In this document: positions 46,290 through 56,700 of the stretch, piece after piece | How positions within the stretch are numbered: position 1 is the stretch's first letter | How the letters are laid out: each line of letters begins with the position of its first letter | Source of the DNA: Eremothecium cymbalariae DBVPG#7215 | Lineage: Eukaryota; Ascomycota; Saccharomycetes; Saccharomycetales; Saccharomycetaceae | Direction of reading: 5' to 3' | Length of the DNA stretch: 64,000 bases | Assembly (NCBI RefSeq): GCF_000235365.1 | Contig: NC_016450.1 | Coordinates: 1,364,001-1,428,000 of the forward strand | The notes under the pieces: generated by a model | Database searches by the model: none | What the model saw: the letters and a program-made list of their open reading frames with translations, nothing else | What the model was told of the DNA's origin: nothing | Program-made: the position numbers and the translations under genes

Positions 46290-49200
46290 ATGTCTAGTCC
46301 TGGAGGAACTGCGAAGAGGAAAAGGAATAGGATTCCCTTAAGTTGTACAATATGCCGAAAACGAAAGGTGAGGTGTGATAAGACAAAACCACATTGTACG
46401 CAGTGTGTTAAGACAGGGGTGGTACATTTATGTCATTATATGGAACAATCATGGGCAGGTGAGGCAGAAAAGGAGTTATCTAAAGATGCGGTTATAAAAC
46501 AACTCCAAGATCGGGTGAAGTATTTGGAAAAAATGTTCTCTATTATGCATAAAGATGGGACAGTGGATATGGATATCGGAGGTATAGATATTGGAGGTGA
46601 TACAAATATGTCTGATAATTTGGAGGAGAAGCGAAGTGGGTTAAATCAACAGTCGCCCAGATTATCATTCGAAACTGAGAAAAACAGATACGATGATGAT
46701 GAATTAGATTTAACTAGGCAGTTTGATATGCTACATTTAAAAACTAATGGGACAGTACATCTAGGTGCTACTCACTGGTTGGCGATTATGAAGGGGGATC
46801 CTTACTTGAGGCTTCTGTGGGGTCACTTATTTGCTGTTAGGGAGAAGCTAATAGAATGGCGTTCTCACAATAAACATACTTCACGTAGTATTGGTACCTA
46901 TTTATCCTCAGAAAAGTCGTTAGCTTCCCTTGCTAATATACGTCGATCAACTCCGACGCCTGATAAACCAAAAGAGAAGTGCTCGGATGTCAGGACGTGT
47001 TTACAGCCTGTATGTCCCATAGCTCAACACGGTAAAGGAGCTAAAAAACAAGAACGAGAGGATATTCAAGGCAGATGTCCAATATCTGGTGCTTCAGGCA
47101 GCAATCCATCACTAGCACTGCCATCCTTTCAAGATTTTGCGGCTAGATGTCCTTCAGTGCAGAATATTCCACCTGTTGCACGGTCATCACCAGATTTAAA
47201 GAGTAGAATAGAGGGAACATACATGAGTCATGCGGAGGCTACAAAAATTCTTGCCGAGTTATTGCCTCCAAAGAGGATTATCAATATGTTCCTTGACAGA
47301 TTTTTCAAATATCTATACCCTGCAATATCTATTTTAGATGAACCAGCACTTAGAAATGAAGTCAATCAAATTATTCTAGATTCGAAAGATAAAGTGGTAA
47401 TAAAGGTGTCAAAACCAACAGACTATTGTACTTTAGGTATCCTTACACTGATCTTGAGGTTAACGTGGTTATCGCTTCCGCAGAATTCATGTACCATAGA
47501 GCTAGGGTCTCAGTGTTCTCAATTCATAATGCCTGAAGCTACAATGTCATCTAATGTGCAAGCAAAGGATGATCCCATTCTAATAAAATATGAAACAATC
47601 TTAGACGCGATTACTTTGATCCGTAAGCATTTGATACATTTTGATGAATTGAGCAGTTTCTCAAACACAAACGTGAACCTAGCAACTGTCCAGTTTGCTA
47701 TCATTTATAAGATATTCCTGCTATGTTTCCCTGAGAGTATACAAGAACCAAATCACTCATCATTTGCAACAGCAGGTCAAGATAATGAGACACATCAGAT
47801 TTTATTATCAAGCATTGTCCAAATGGCTTTTAGTTATGGTTTACATCGGGATCCAGATAATTTTCCACAACTCAATAATCACTTTGTGAATGGGAAACTA
47901 AATAAAGATGCAATGGCAAGTACTGAAAGACTAAAGCATACTTGGAGAAAGATTTGGTTCTTTATCGTTTCATTGGATGTGAACCAGTCATTGTATTTGG
48001 GTTCACCAAGACTGCTCAGGAACTTAAATGACTTCTCAGATACCAAACTTCCCTCCTCTTCGAAGATAGACTACGTGAAAGACATTAAGGAGCTCATTGT
48101 TGTAAAGAACTTCACGCTTTTTTTTCAAATAGACATGTGCATTATTTCGGTTTTGAATCATATACTAAACGTTTCTTTGGCAAAATCTGTCAAGAAATAT
48201 CAACTAGATTCTTTAATCTCGTTATTGAGAGACCTCTGTGAAGGTAAAAGATCCATAAATGATGTTCTAACTGGACTAATTAATAAGGGTTTATTGTCAA
48301 AAGCTGAAGGTACTTGTCAGCTGTTTACCGACGATATTTATACCTTGCCAACTATGGAACAAATACTCTACCCTACACGGAGTTTTGATACGGAAAAGGA
48401 TAAAAATTATTTACTACCTCATGAAATGACAACTAACGCTCTATTTTTTTCGAAACATATTATGCTGAGAATGTTGTTGTTCCTGCTAAATTATATCCTA
48501 TTTACGCAGTACGAACCAAAGGGGAATGAAGATCCAGGAGTCCGACCTTTGGCTCGTAAATACGCCCAAGAGGCAATGGATTTTGCGATGGATGGCTATT
48601 GTAATTCCCTTCTATTCTTTAACAGTACTAAAAGTGGTGGAGGCTCTGTTTTATCCATTTTTAGTTATATGGAAGTGTTGTTGACTCCAGTATGTTTGGA
48701 TATGGGGCATCGTGCATTACAGTTCATGGTTTGCTTGGTACTACGTGCTGAATGTGGTCCCTTGGATGGTGTAAGTGAATCGCCAATTGTTGGGAATATT
48801 GCCAGTTCCAGCGATGATGATGAATCTAGTAGTAGTGAAGATAAGAATTTTGCAAAGGAAAACTCTTCGGATGTGCAAGATGACGTTACGAAACCTATTA
48901 GACTTGATGCTGTAGAGCAGCTTGCTGATATTTTGATGAATAGAATGGTCTTGTTTTACAAACTAACTAAACAGATATCTTCTAAATATTTACATGCTAC
49001 CAGAATGGCGAAATCAACCGGGTTTTTTATTACGTTACTCACAAAACCATCTCAAGAACATAAAAAAAAGCCTCTAGATAAAAACAATTTGCCCCGTCTC
49101 CATGATTTAGGAATTTCAAGCATTACCGGTTTTTTTAAAAATGTTCCATCTTTAGTACTTTCAGCTGGAGGTGAATCTTTACGAAGGTGTCCAGTTTATC

Positions 49201-49886
49201 AGGATGCAATTGGTGTATTATTGCCCAGGAAGATGTCTAATACAAACCACACAGTATGCCAACCAATGCCCACAACCTCTGTTACCTCTGGAGTCGGTGC
49301 TGAATTCTCATTGCCTCCAATTAAGGCTTACCAGCCCATAACTTACACCAGCAATGATCTACGTAAAACTTCTGCTATCAGAGGCAAGCCGAATAAAAAA
49401 CGTAAGGTTGCAGGAGCTGACCCCCATTCAACCTCGCCAATAAAAGTCCTGCAAAAATCAACCTCACCATCGAATTATAGTTCTCCTGAAGTGGGAAATA
49501 ATACCTCATTACCCCCACCTTCGTCGCAATTAGCATCGGGGAGTGCTACTTTTAACATGATATCTCCCTCCCAAAGTTCTTCTGCAAAGTTAGTGGATGT
49601 TGAGGAAAAACGATCTTTCTTTGCTAATTATCAACCACCAACGAAGATTCCTGAATGTTCATCATCAACAGCGGACTATAATCCAGATTTTGAGGATTTC
49701 TTAATGCAAAGTTCCAACTTTAACGGTCTGATGATAAACCCATCGAGCATTATTGAAGCCGTTGGTTTCGACCACTATGGGGCCAATCCAGATCCTAGCA
49801 ATATGCTAAATACAGATCTGTTGCCAATTGATGATATAGGAATTATTGATATGCAGCAAAACAACGATTTTGCGGCTTATCTGTGA
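46290..49886 (+). CDS. HAP1: Heme-responsive zinc-cluster transcription factor Hap1
   Basis: Hap1 activates respiratory and sterol genes in response to heme. The 1198 aa protein is shorter than yeast Hap1 (about 1480-1500). The Zn2Cys6 cluster has C19, C22, C29, C36, C39 and C48 and closely matches yeast (SCTICRKRKVRCDK). A linker and coiled-coil dimer element follows (KQLQDRVKYLEKMF). Heme-responsive Cys-Pro motifs occur as a cluster (VCPIAQ, RCPISG, RCPSVQ) and singly near residue 967 as RCPVYQ, the counterpart of HRM7. The C-terminal tail is acidic (DYNPDFEDF, LLPIDDIGIID), fitting an activation domain. The fungal transcription factor middle domain lies in between. Confidence 0.95.
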   Translation: MSSPGGTAKRKRNRIPLSCTICRKRKVRCDKTKPHCTQCVKTGVVHLCHYMEQSWAGEAEKELSKDAVIKQLQDRVKYLEKMFSIMHKDGTVDMDIGGIDIGGDTNMSDNLEEKRSGLNQQSPRLSFETEKNRYDDDELDLTRQFDMLHLKTNGTVHLGATHWLAIMKGDPYLRLLWGHLFAVREKLIEWRSHNKHTSRSIGTYLSSEKSLASLANIRRSTPTPDKPKEKCSDVRTCLQPVCPIAQHGKGAKKQEREDIQGRCPISGASGSNPSLALPSFQDFAARCPSVQNIPPVARSSPDLKSRIEGTYMSHAEATKILAELLPPKRIINMFLDRFFKYLYPAISILDEPALRNEVNQIILDSKDKVVIKVSKPTDYCTLGILTLILRLTWLSLPQNSCTIELGSQCSQFIMPEATMSSNVQAKDDPILIKYETILDAITLIRKHLIHFDELSSFSNTNVNLATVQFAIIYKIFLLCFPESIQEPNHSSFATAGQDNETHQILLSSIVQMAFSYGLHRDPDNFPQLNNHFVNGKLNKDAMASTERLKHTWRKIWFFIVSLDVNQSLYLGSPRLLRNLNDFSDTKLPSSSKIDYVKDIKELIVVKNFTLFFQIDMCIISVLNHILNVSLAKSVKKYQLDSLISLLRDLCEGKRSINDVLTGLINKGLLSKAEGTCQLFTDDIYTLPTMEQILYPTRSFDTEKDKNYLLPHEMTTNALFFSKHIMLRMLLFLLNYILFTQYEPKGNEDPGVRPLARKYAQEAMDFAMDGYCNSLLFFNSTKSGGGSVLSIFSYMEVLLTPVCLDMGHRALQFMVCLVLRAECGPLDGVSESPIVGNIASSSDDDESSSSEDKNFAKENSSDVQDDVTKPIRLDAVEQLADILMNRMVLFYKLTKQISSKYLHATRMAKSTGFFITLLTKPSQEHKKKPLDKNNLPRLHDLGISSITGFFKNVPSLVLSAGGESLRRCPVYQDAIGVLLPRKMSNTNHTVCQPMPTTSVTSGVGAEFSLPPIKAYQPITYTSNDLRKTSAIRGKPNKKRKVAGADPHSTSPIKVLQKSTSPSNYSSPEVGNNTSLPPPSSQLASGSATFNMISPSQSSSAKLVDVEEKRSFFANYQPPTKIPECSSSTADYNPDFEDFLMQSSNFNGLMINPSSIIEAVGFDHYGANPDPSNMLNTDLLPIDDIGIIDMQQNNDFAAYL

Positions 49887-50163
49887 TATGTGCTGATGGT
49901 TAATTTAAAAAAGAATAAGATTGTTTGAGCTTTGTAGTATATATTTTGTAGCTTTAAAAAGTTGGTAGCAAATGAATGTAAATAATTAAAAATTTCCATA
50001 TGAATAACATTTGAGAATCAAGTAGGGCTTTTTAGAAGACTACCTAATGTGACATTTACTTCCAAAAATTTACAAGCAGCCTTAGAAAATACATACAGAG
50101 ATTGGATAAATTTGGCACCATAACTGTATTAATAAATATTTTAAACCTGTTATCTATTCTACT

Positions 50164-51723
50164 TTAGAGCACATATAGTTCTTTGTATATATCAACGGCA
50201 TTTGCCTCCGCATAAGCTTCTCCATCATTAACCAAACCTTTCGGACCACATACGATCAATAGATGATTCAGATAGGTTGGTCTATTGACAAAGGAGGCCA
50301 ATTCAACTGACCAATTAATTCGACAGCCGTATTTTATTTTGGCATTATCAGTAGCTGAAAATGGCTTGTTTCCAATCAGCGCGCCTGATTCATCTAGATT
50401 GGAAGCTTCCATATCGATATCATCCAATGATTCCAACTCAAAATGTTCAATATGATCCTCTCTAGTGTCTGAAGTTGAATACACAGCGGCGTTATCAAGA
50501 TCAGGAGCCCCCTGTGTCACAAAAACATCAATACCCTGCTTATCATCTATAACATGCATTTCAGATTCGTTTCTAACCATCCAAACAAATTTGATGTAGT
50601 CGATATCGCCCTGTTGTTTCAAATACCTGAATATTGGTAGCCCTAAAGAAATACCGGCCCCTCCTACAACAATCGCTACTCTCTTTGCCTTCGCTAGCTT
50701 TTCGGAAGAAATGCCTTCATAATGATTCACAACTGTATAAAATGAGCCCAATTGGAACGTAAAATTATTGTGTTCTCTCACTATTAATTCTACATGCCCA
50801 TCATCTGGCAAGGATGCTACGGTAAAAGGATGACTAGGCAAGAACCAATATAACGGATGCAGTTTCCTGTAAGAGGAGATCCTCAAATGTGAACCTACTG
50901 CGAATCGTTCTGGCATCACCACCCGGGGTAATAAAACACGGACTAGCTTTGTGCCTTGTTCATAGTTAGTAATCTTTGATATAACATTAGCTGAATGGCT
51001 AAGAGAGACTTTGGAAACAAATTCCACCAGGTATATTGACCCGATGGCCGCCAAATAAGGCCATGCAACTCCGGGCCTTGCGTGTACGGGAATCAGTAAA
51101 CACATCGCCCATTGACCCAATTGGTGAATAACAAAGAATGTATTGTATGAATATCTTCTTATAGGACCAGTGGAGGCAAATAGTAACAATAATATAAATA
51201 ACCAAACCACAAATCCCACAAAATTCCATGTATTGGAAAACAATTTTTCCATAGCAGACACATTATTGTCAAGTACCCACTTTACAACAAAACACGCACC
51301 ATGCACCAACCCCAGGATCACAATAAAACGCGACAACCAAATATGTAATGGTATTAGCTGAGCATATGTATAATCAGACAAAACGTAATTTGGTCTAATA
51401 GTAAGGAAACTATTCAAAAATATCAAAATATATGATACCCTTCCCAACCGCTTCATATACACAGCAGCATCATGACGAAGGGAATAATGATGAACAAAAG
51501 GAACACCTAGAACCAGGATTAACGTGGGAACATAAACTATTGGAGATGCATCAACAATGCTTCTGACAAGTCTGCTCTTTGATTTTGATGACTTAACCGA
51601 ACAGAATTTGCGCACTAGAATTAAACCAAATATAAAACAGAATGTTACACCAAATGTATAATACCCATATGGAATATTAGCATAATGAGTATCCCCGTGC
51701 TTCTTAGTAAGTCGAACACTCAT
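50164..51723 (-). CDS. AIM14: Ferric-reductase-like NADPH oxidase Aim14 (Yno1)
   Basis: Aim14/Yno1 is an ER membrane oxidoreductase of the ferric reductase/NOX family that can make superoxide. The 519 aa (yeast 570) has about six N-terminal membrane helices with paired heme-ligand histidines (LHIWLSRF, GLVHGACF, FFVIHQLGQ, LIPVHARP). The FAD-binding motif HPFTVASL and the NADPH-binding GGAGISLGLPIFRYL follow. ATG 51723 (MSVRLTKKHGDTHYANIPYGYY) matches the yeast start; a TTG twelve codons upstream is not used. Next to the YGL159W homologue once HAP1 is set aside, as in S. cerevisiae chromosome VII. Confidence 0.92.
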   Translation of the reverse strand: MSVRLTKKHGDTHYANIPYGYYTFGVTFCFIFGLILVRKFCSVKSSKSKSRLVRSIVDASPIVYVPTLILVLGVPFVHHYSLRHDAAVYMKRLGRVSYILIFLNSFLTIRPNYVLSDYTYAQLIPLHIWLSRFIVILGLVHGACFVVKWVLDNNVSAMEKLFSNTWNFVGFVVWLFILLLLFASTGPIRRYSYNTFFVIHQLGQWAMCLLIPVHARPGVAWPYLAAIGSIYLVEFVSKVSLSHSANVISKITNYEQGTKLVRVLLPRVVMPERFAVGSHLRISSYRKLHPLYWFLPSHPFTVASLPDDGHVELIVREHNNFTFQLGSFYTVVNHYEGISSEKLAKAKRVAIVVGGAGISLGLPIFRYLKQQGDIDYIKFVWMVRNESEMHVIDDKQGIDVFVTQGAPDLDNAAVYSTSDTREDHIEHFELESLDDIDMEASNLDESGALIGNKPFSATDNAKIKYGCRINWSVELASFVNRPTYLNHLLIVCGPKGLVNDGEAYAEANAVDIYKELYVL

Positions 51724-51916
51724 TAAGAAGCGCTCAGTAATAATGACAGCCTGCAACAACGGTTAACGTGGAACCTTGGAACAATTCCGACTTATCATTT
51801 GTAATATATTTCAACATCATGTGAGTAAAATCTTAAATCTGGCTTCGTCATCAAGCTACACATAAACATAAATATATCTCACTATACAAAATAACGTTAC
51901 AACATAAGATGATACA

Positions 51917-51924
51917 CCGGGTAA
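51917..51924 (+). promoter_or_regulatory. Reb1-type site CCGGGTAA
   Basis: Full match to the Reb1 consensus about 195 bp upstream of the AIM14 start codon. Confidence 0.5.
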
Positions 51925-52067
51925 CAAAACAAGCAGAGCACAGCTGTTTCAACAAAGGATTGGATGTCTAGTAGTATCCATCCTCTCTATAAGGTATCAC
52001 TCACTCTCCTCTAGTTAATTCCACGTTTATGTAATTCCTGAGCATATATACGTTGTTTGTGCATGGA

Positions 52068-52340
52068 TCAATGTCCTGGCGTTACCTGTGACACTAAAAC
52101 AAGTAGCAAGCCAACATGCCATGGAATAGAAGGTGCTGAGTTCTTGATATACAGGCATAGCCAGCCATGATGGTTGATATAGCCTGAATCCAAAGACATT
52201 TTATAGGGTATGTTACGAATCACGCGACCAACATTTAGATCCACGACGATGAACGACTGACCATTATAATCATCACCAAGGATCTTGGCATTCACACCAC
52301 AAGCAATGACGAAAAGATACCATGGACCGGTACAAGCGTT
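52068..52340 (-). pseudogene. Unrecognised gene fragment A
   Basis: An open frame of about 90 codons without an ATG at its start. It has a protein-like composition (GPWYLFVIACGVNAKILGDD, FIVVDLNVGRVIRNIPYKM). The frame begins just after a stop at about 52341. I cannot name a family; the beta-strand-like hydrophobic/polar pattern could come from a repeat-propeller protein, but that is a guess. Confidence 0.35.
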
Positions 52341-52396
52341 TTAGTTGACGAACTTGATGAGAAGAATTGAAGTAACAGAAGAAAGGATGCATTGTT

Positions 52397-52750
52397 TTAA
52401 ACTAGAAAAACATTATTAACATTAAACATGATTAAACCTAGGATCCCTAGATCCATAAAAAATACAAGCGCACCGAAAATTATCAACGAATAATTAAACA
52501 GAAAACAGAAGTAGTTTAAACGTCTCGTCTGAAACCATTTGCTTGTCTTAAAATCGCTGGCTAGCGCCCAGTCATCAAACAGGTTGATAAGCAGTTTAAA
52601 GTCCTGCCGTAGACTGCCATAGGCAAAGCTATAAAAATGGCCCCATAGAGACCATATAGAACGGAAAGCGCTATTACATTTTAGCGCAATTGGACCCAGA
52701 ACACTAGAAGCCACCGGCTCCAGAAGTTTAGTAGCACCTTTATATAGTTT
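52397..52750 (-). pseudogene. Unrecognised gene fragment B
   Basis: An open frame of about 117 codons with no ATG before residue ~99. It has a Trp/Phe-rich stretch (SIWSLWGHFYSFAYGSLRQD) and a hydrophobic pair of segments near the end (FCFLFNYSLIIFGALVFFMD). It is in a different frame from fragment A, 57 bp away, so the two could be pieces of one decayed membrane-protein gene. Confidence 0.3.
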
Positions 52751-53214
52751 TTAATAAGGAGAAACACCCTCTTTTTAGAGATCTGAGACTGGCATCAAGC
52801 ACATACCCTTGAAAATGGGGGGGAGGCATGCATGGCCTCATATTAACTCTGAACTGCCGTTAACTTTGGTTGATTATATTTACATTCTACCCTACGTTGT
52901 CCATATAACGGAAAGTGTATGTAGTAGGGGGTACACACCTCCCACATTAACTATTATCTAAACACATTTATTGATCTGAAATAATATATATTTGAGTAGG
53001 GGATAGATAGATATTACTGCAAAAACCTCTAAATATATATTATTACATTAAAGCATTATATATATCATACCATTGTTATACGACAGTTGGATTACGAATC
53101 AACACGCAAATGCTGACTTAACCCAATCACGTGACCTAAACAGTAATATTGTTCACCTACTTTCCAGTCTGGTGATAGTGCAAGCAGCCTACTTATGGCT
53201 TTGAGGTGGGCGAA

Positions 53215-53432
53215 GAGATGTTCAAGCTACCACATGACCTAAGCTGACCGCCCTAAACATGTCGTTATACTAGGGATCTGTCCCAGTCATCTCACGAGAC
53301 AGCAGACATGAGCCCCACATTGTCCGGCTAGTCAAGCAACATCAATAGTAAGAAGGATAGCGATACCCCTAGCTCACCAGAGGGTAACCCATCGATTAGA
53401 GACTACATAGGAGTGTCTGAATCTCAAGATAC
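53215..53432 (-). mobile_element. Decayed LTR fragments upstream of tRNA-Ser
   Basis: Two stretches on the plus strand resemble the tRNA-Gln LTR: TTCAAGCTACCACATGACC near 53221 (against TTCAAGCTAGCACGTGACC) and AGAGGGTAACCCATCGATTA near 53380 followed by GAGACTACATAGG (against AGAGGGTAGTTGAGCCAGATTAGAGACTATATA). TGTCGTTATACT at 53262 may be an old terminus. They are rearranged and much diverged; limits are approximate. Orientation is opposite to tRNA-Ser. Confidence 0.5.
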
Positions 53433-53554
53433 CACGCAGAACTGCTGCTTCTTAGGCCAGCACTCTTTGTTCCGGGTGTTCTTTAATTTCGCAACAGAAA
53501 ACCATACTGTTCTTTATATTCCAAATATTTTCCAATACGGTCAGGAAATTGTCG

Positions 53555-53659
53555 GTCAAAGTGGCCGAGCGGTTAAGGCGGTGCCCTGCTATTCGATCTA
53601 TCGAAAGCGTTGTTAGGCATTGGGTTTTACCTTCGCAGGTTCGAATCCTGTCTTTGACG
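53555..53659 (+). tRNA. tRNA-Ser (anticodon GCU) with a 23-nt intron
   Basis: The acceptor arms are GTCAAAG and CTTTGAC, discriminator G. The D arm is TGGCCGAGCGGTTAAGGCG. Anticodon GCT is at 53588-53590; intron about 53592-53614. The stem GTGCC/GGCAT closes the anticodon arm with one G-T pair. The long variable arm (TGGGTTTTACCTTCG) marks a class II tRNA. The T arm is CAGGTTCGAATCCTG. A T-run follows. Confidence 0.95.
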
Positions 53660-53777
53660 TCTTTTTTCGCAATTTGTTTAGATCTCATACGGGGATTACG
53701 ACCTACGCCAAACTTAATGTATTCATGAAGTTATATATAACCGGCCATCAGCATTGAAAGAAATATACTATAAATAT

Positions 53778-56700
53778 TTATTTCTGAGTTTCTTGATACC
53801 ATGGATCAGGTACCATTAGTATATATCTCTCCATAGCTTCTCTGAATCTATTTTTATACTGCCTTGGAGTGACCACAGTAGGTTCTTTCGTTCCACCACC
53901 TACTAGGCCTTTTTCCTTGACCCAGCTTTCCAACTTTTTATCCCAAGTAAAAGTTCTTATGCAATCAATTATTCCAACAGTTAAATTGTGGTTTTCATTA
54001 TCCACACCAATTACAAGCGAGTAATCCATTACGTTCATTTTAGCCAAAAACAAAGTATCGTTCCATAATGAAGCCCTCAAAAGCTTTTTATCATATTCTC
54101 TAACAAATATGGGAGATTCGTATATATATTCAACCATGTTTTCATCAAGAAGAACTTCGTTTTCTTTTCCTGTTTGCTCTACGTGTCTGTTACGCATAGT
54201 GCCCTTTAGATCAAATATCCTGCTTGTTTTCTTGTCATAGAAAAGGTTTTCCATTATTATAACATCCATTTTGAAGCTCTTACTGGTAGTAGAGTTACGA
54301 ATATGTATTTGGAAGAACCCAAATATTTTTGCCAACGACGTCGGAAGATCATGAAATAATGCCTGACCCATATATTCAAAATAGCTAGGGGCAAATTTGA
54401 CAAATGCATCTATCTCAGGATGCGATAGTTCCTTTATTACAAATCTGTCATCAAGTGTCTTCAAGAAAGCGCTGCCACTTTTTCCGCCAGTTGAATCCCA
54501 TTTTACGCACCTAGATAAACTTTGGATAAAGTTCTCATCTCCACAACCACATTTACGACGGAAGGCTTCAAATTGCTCATAAAAAAAATCTTACAGGACA
54601 TTACAGAGCTGCCATCCTGGAATTGGTATCTCAAATGCATTCCTGTTCTCTTAGTCATTATTTTCTCAAGATCTAAAGGTTCAGGTTCATTCACTATATG
54701 GGGAGATTGCATTTCGGTGTCTGCTGCTAACTCATCAACCACGTTTTCACTGAAAGATCTGTGTGAATCAGTCTCTACCAGACGATTTGATTTTGTTAAT
54801 GTAGTCTCAGATTCTGGGCGTATATTCTGGACTGAGCTTTTCATATTACCGATTTTTTTGACATAGTCCGAGCAACTTAAACAAAATGCAATTAGAGAAC
54901 ATGGCTCATCTTCTCGGATAATCACATCGTTGTCCATAAATATATGTTCAAACTGAGTAGTGGGGTATTCCAATGGTTTCCAAGACGTAGCTGACCTGTC
55001 TGCCCAAAAATTGGCAAGTGTCTTCATCAAAGATATCTTTTCAGAAGGTGCAGTTACAGTGCTCGAACTATCCATATTTGCATTTGTAGTTGTAGTAACT
55101 GGAGGTAGCGGTTCGTTTTGCGTATTTTTATTTGCACCTGTTAACAGCTCCTTGGACTTAGTATTTTTGTCTTCATTAGCATTAAGCACGCTCTCAGACC
55201 ACATATGTATAGAATTCTCTAATTCAGTTTCTAATCCTCTCCTTATATGTGACTCGTTTACGGATAATTCCGGAGAAGCCACACCCATATCCAGCTGGGT
55301 TTGGTGGACATTTCCAGTAACAGCAAAAGAAGTGGACATAATAAACTTGCTGGGATTTTTTGTCTCTTCCTTCATCGGACCATCAACAGCATCCATTACA
55401 TTCTTGTAAACCTCAACAATAGGTTTTGAAGATTTCACTCTCATTGCCTTATATTTATTTTTGTTCATTTGTAATCTTTCCATTTCTCTTTGTAATTCAA
55501 ACTCCTTTGACAATGCATCAAAATGTATTTGGTCGAAGAAACTTGCTAATTGGCCAACCTTGCTATCAGCATTATAATCTCTGCTTCTTTGTGTTACTGA
55601 GCTGTTAGAACTGCTCATACTCAATTGTCGTAAATCTTTTAAAACAGGCCGGTTATCTTTAAAATGTAATCCTTCGACTTTATTGACTTGTGCTCCAATA
55701 GCAAGATCCTCAGATGATTGAACACCAGTAGTGATACTCCTAAATATTGGAGCAGTTTGAGAACTTGTAAGACCACTTCTTAAACCTAATCCGTCACTAG
55801 TCTGGCGGATAAGTTCCTCAAACTTATATGCTTCGTCAAGAACCCGAGATTTTTTACGCTCCTCTCTGACAAGAGGTCTAAAATATTCTGAATAATCCTC
55901 CGAACGCACATCTTTTCGAACTGTTTCTTGTTGAGTCAGTTCTTGATTAATTGATCCCTGTGAAGTTTCTTGTGAGTTTCGCTGTGCTTCATCATTGAAC
56001 TCCCCTACTAGCTCTTCAAGATGTTGCTCATACTTAGACTCCGCTGGCGCGCTTTCGTCGTCAGTTTTATTGTTACTATCAGCCTCTTCAGGAATATCAT
56101 GTATTGGACTTAGATCCTCCCCCTTTCCTGTCTGTTGTCGTGGTCTGTCATCCACTCGTTTGGAATCGATAAATAGTTTCTTCAATTGCAATGCAGTGAT
56201 ACGGGCAATATCCTTGTCTGTGGGTAGGTATTTTTTCTCAAAATCGGTGAACTCTGCATCCCAACCTGCTGCGTTATTATTTAATGCGCGTATAGCAGCA
56301 TTCATGTGTAGATGCTTATCGCCAGGTGTGCTGCGATATAATTCATTTGTATATTGCATTAAACGCTTTTTCTCCTCTTCAGCCTTTACTTTAAGATCCG
56401 TTATTTTAGCTTGGCCATTATTCATCCTATCTTCAGAAAGGCTATCAAGCTTTACCCTATTTAACCTATCCAAGACACTGAAGTAAAAGTTATTAATCTT
56501 TTCTAAAATCTGGTGACAGGATTCAACTTTCAATTTGATATCAATATGCGGTCTCCATGTGATCTTGGGCGATGGAGTTATCAATTCGTGTACATCTATA
56601 TCTGAATACTCCATTCTAACCACTGAATCATTCAATCTAAAGTACTTTATATGATCTTTAGAAAAGTCATGTGAGCAATTTCCAATTCCTGTCAAATGAT

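Larger units (their letters stand above)
51925..53554. other. Gene-poor region with decayed fragments upstream of AIM14
   Basis: About 1.6 kb without an intact gene. It holds two coding-like fragments on the minus strand and decayed LTR pieces (all listed separately), with AT-rich DNA between 52860 and 53080. Confidence 0.6.
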
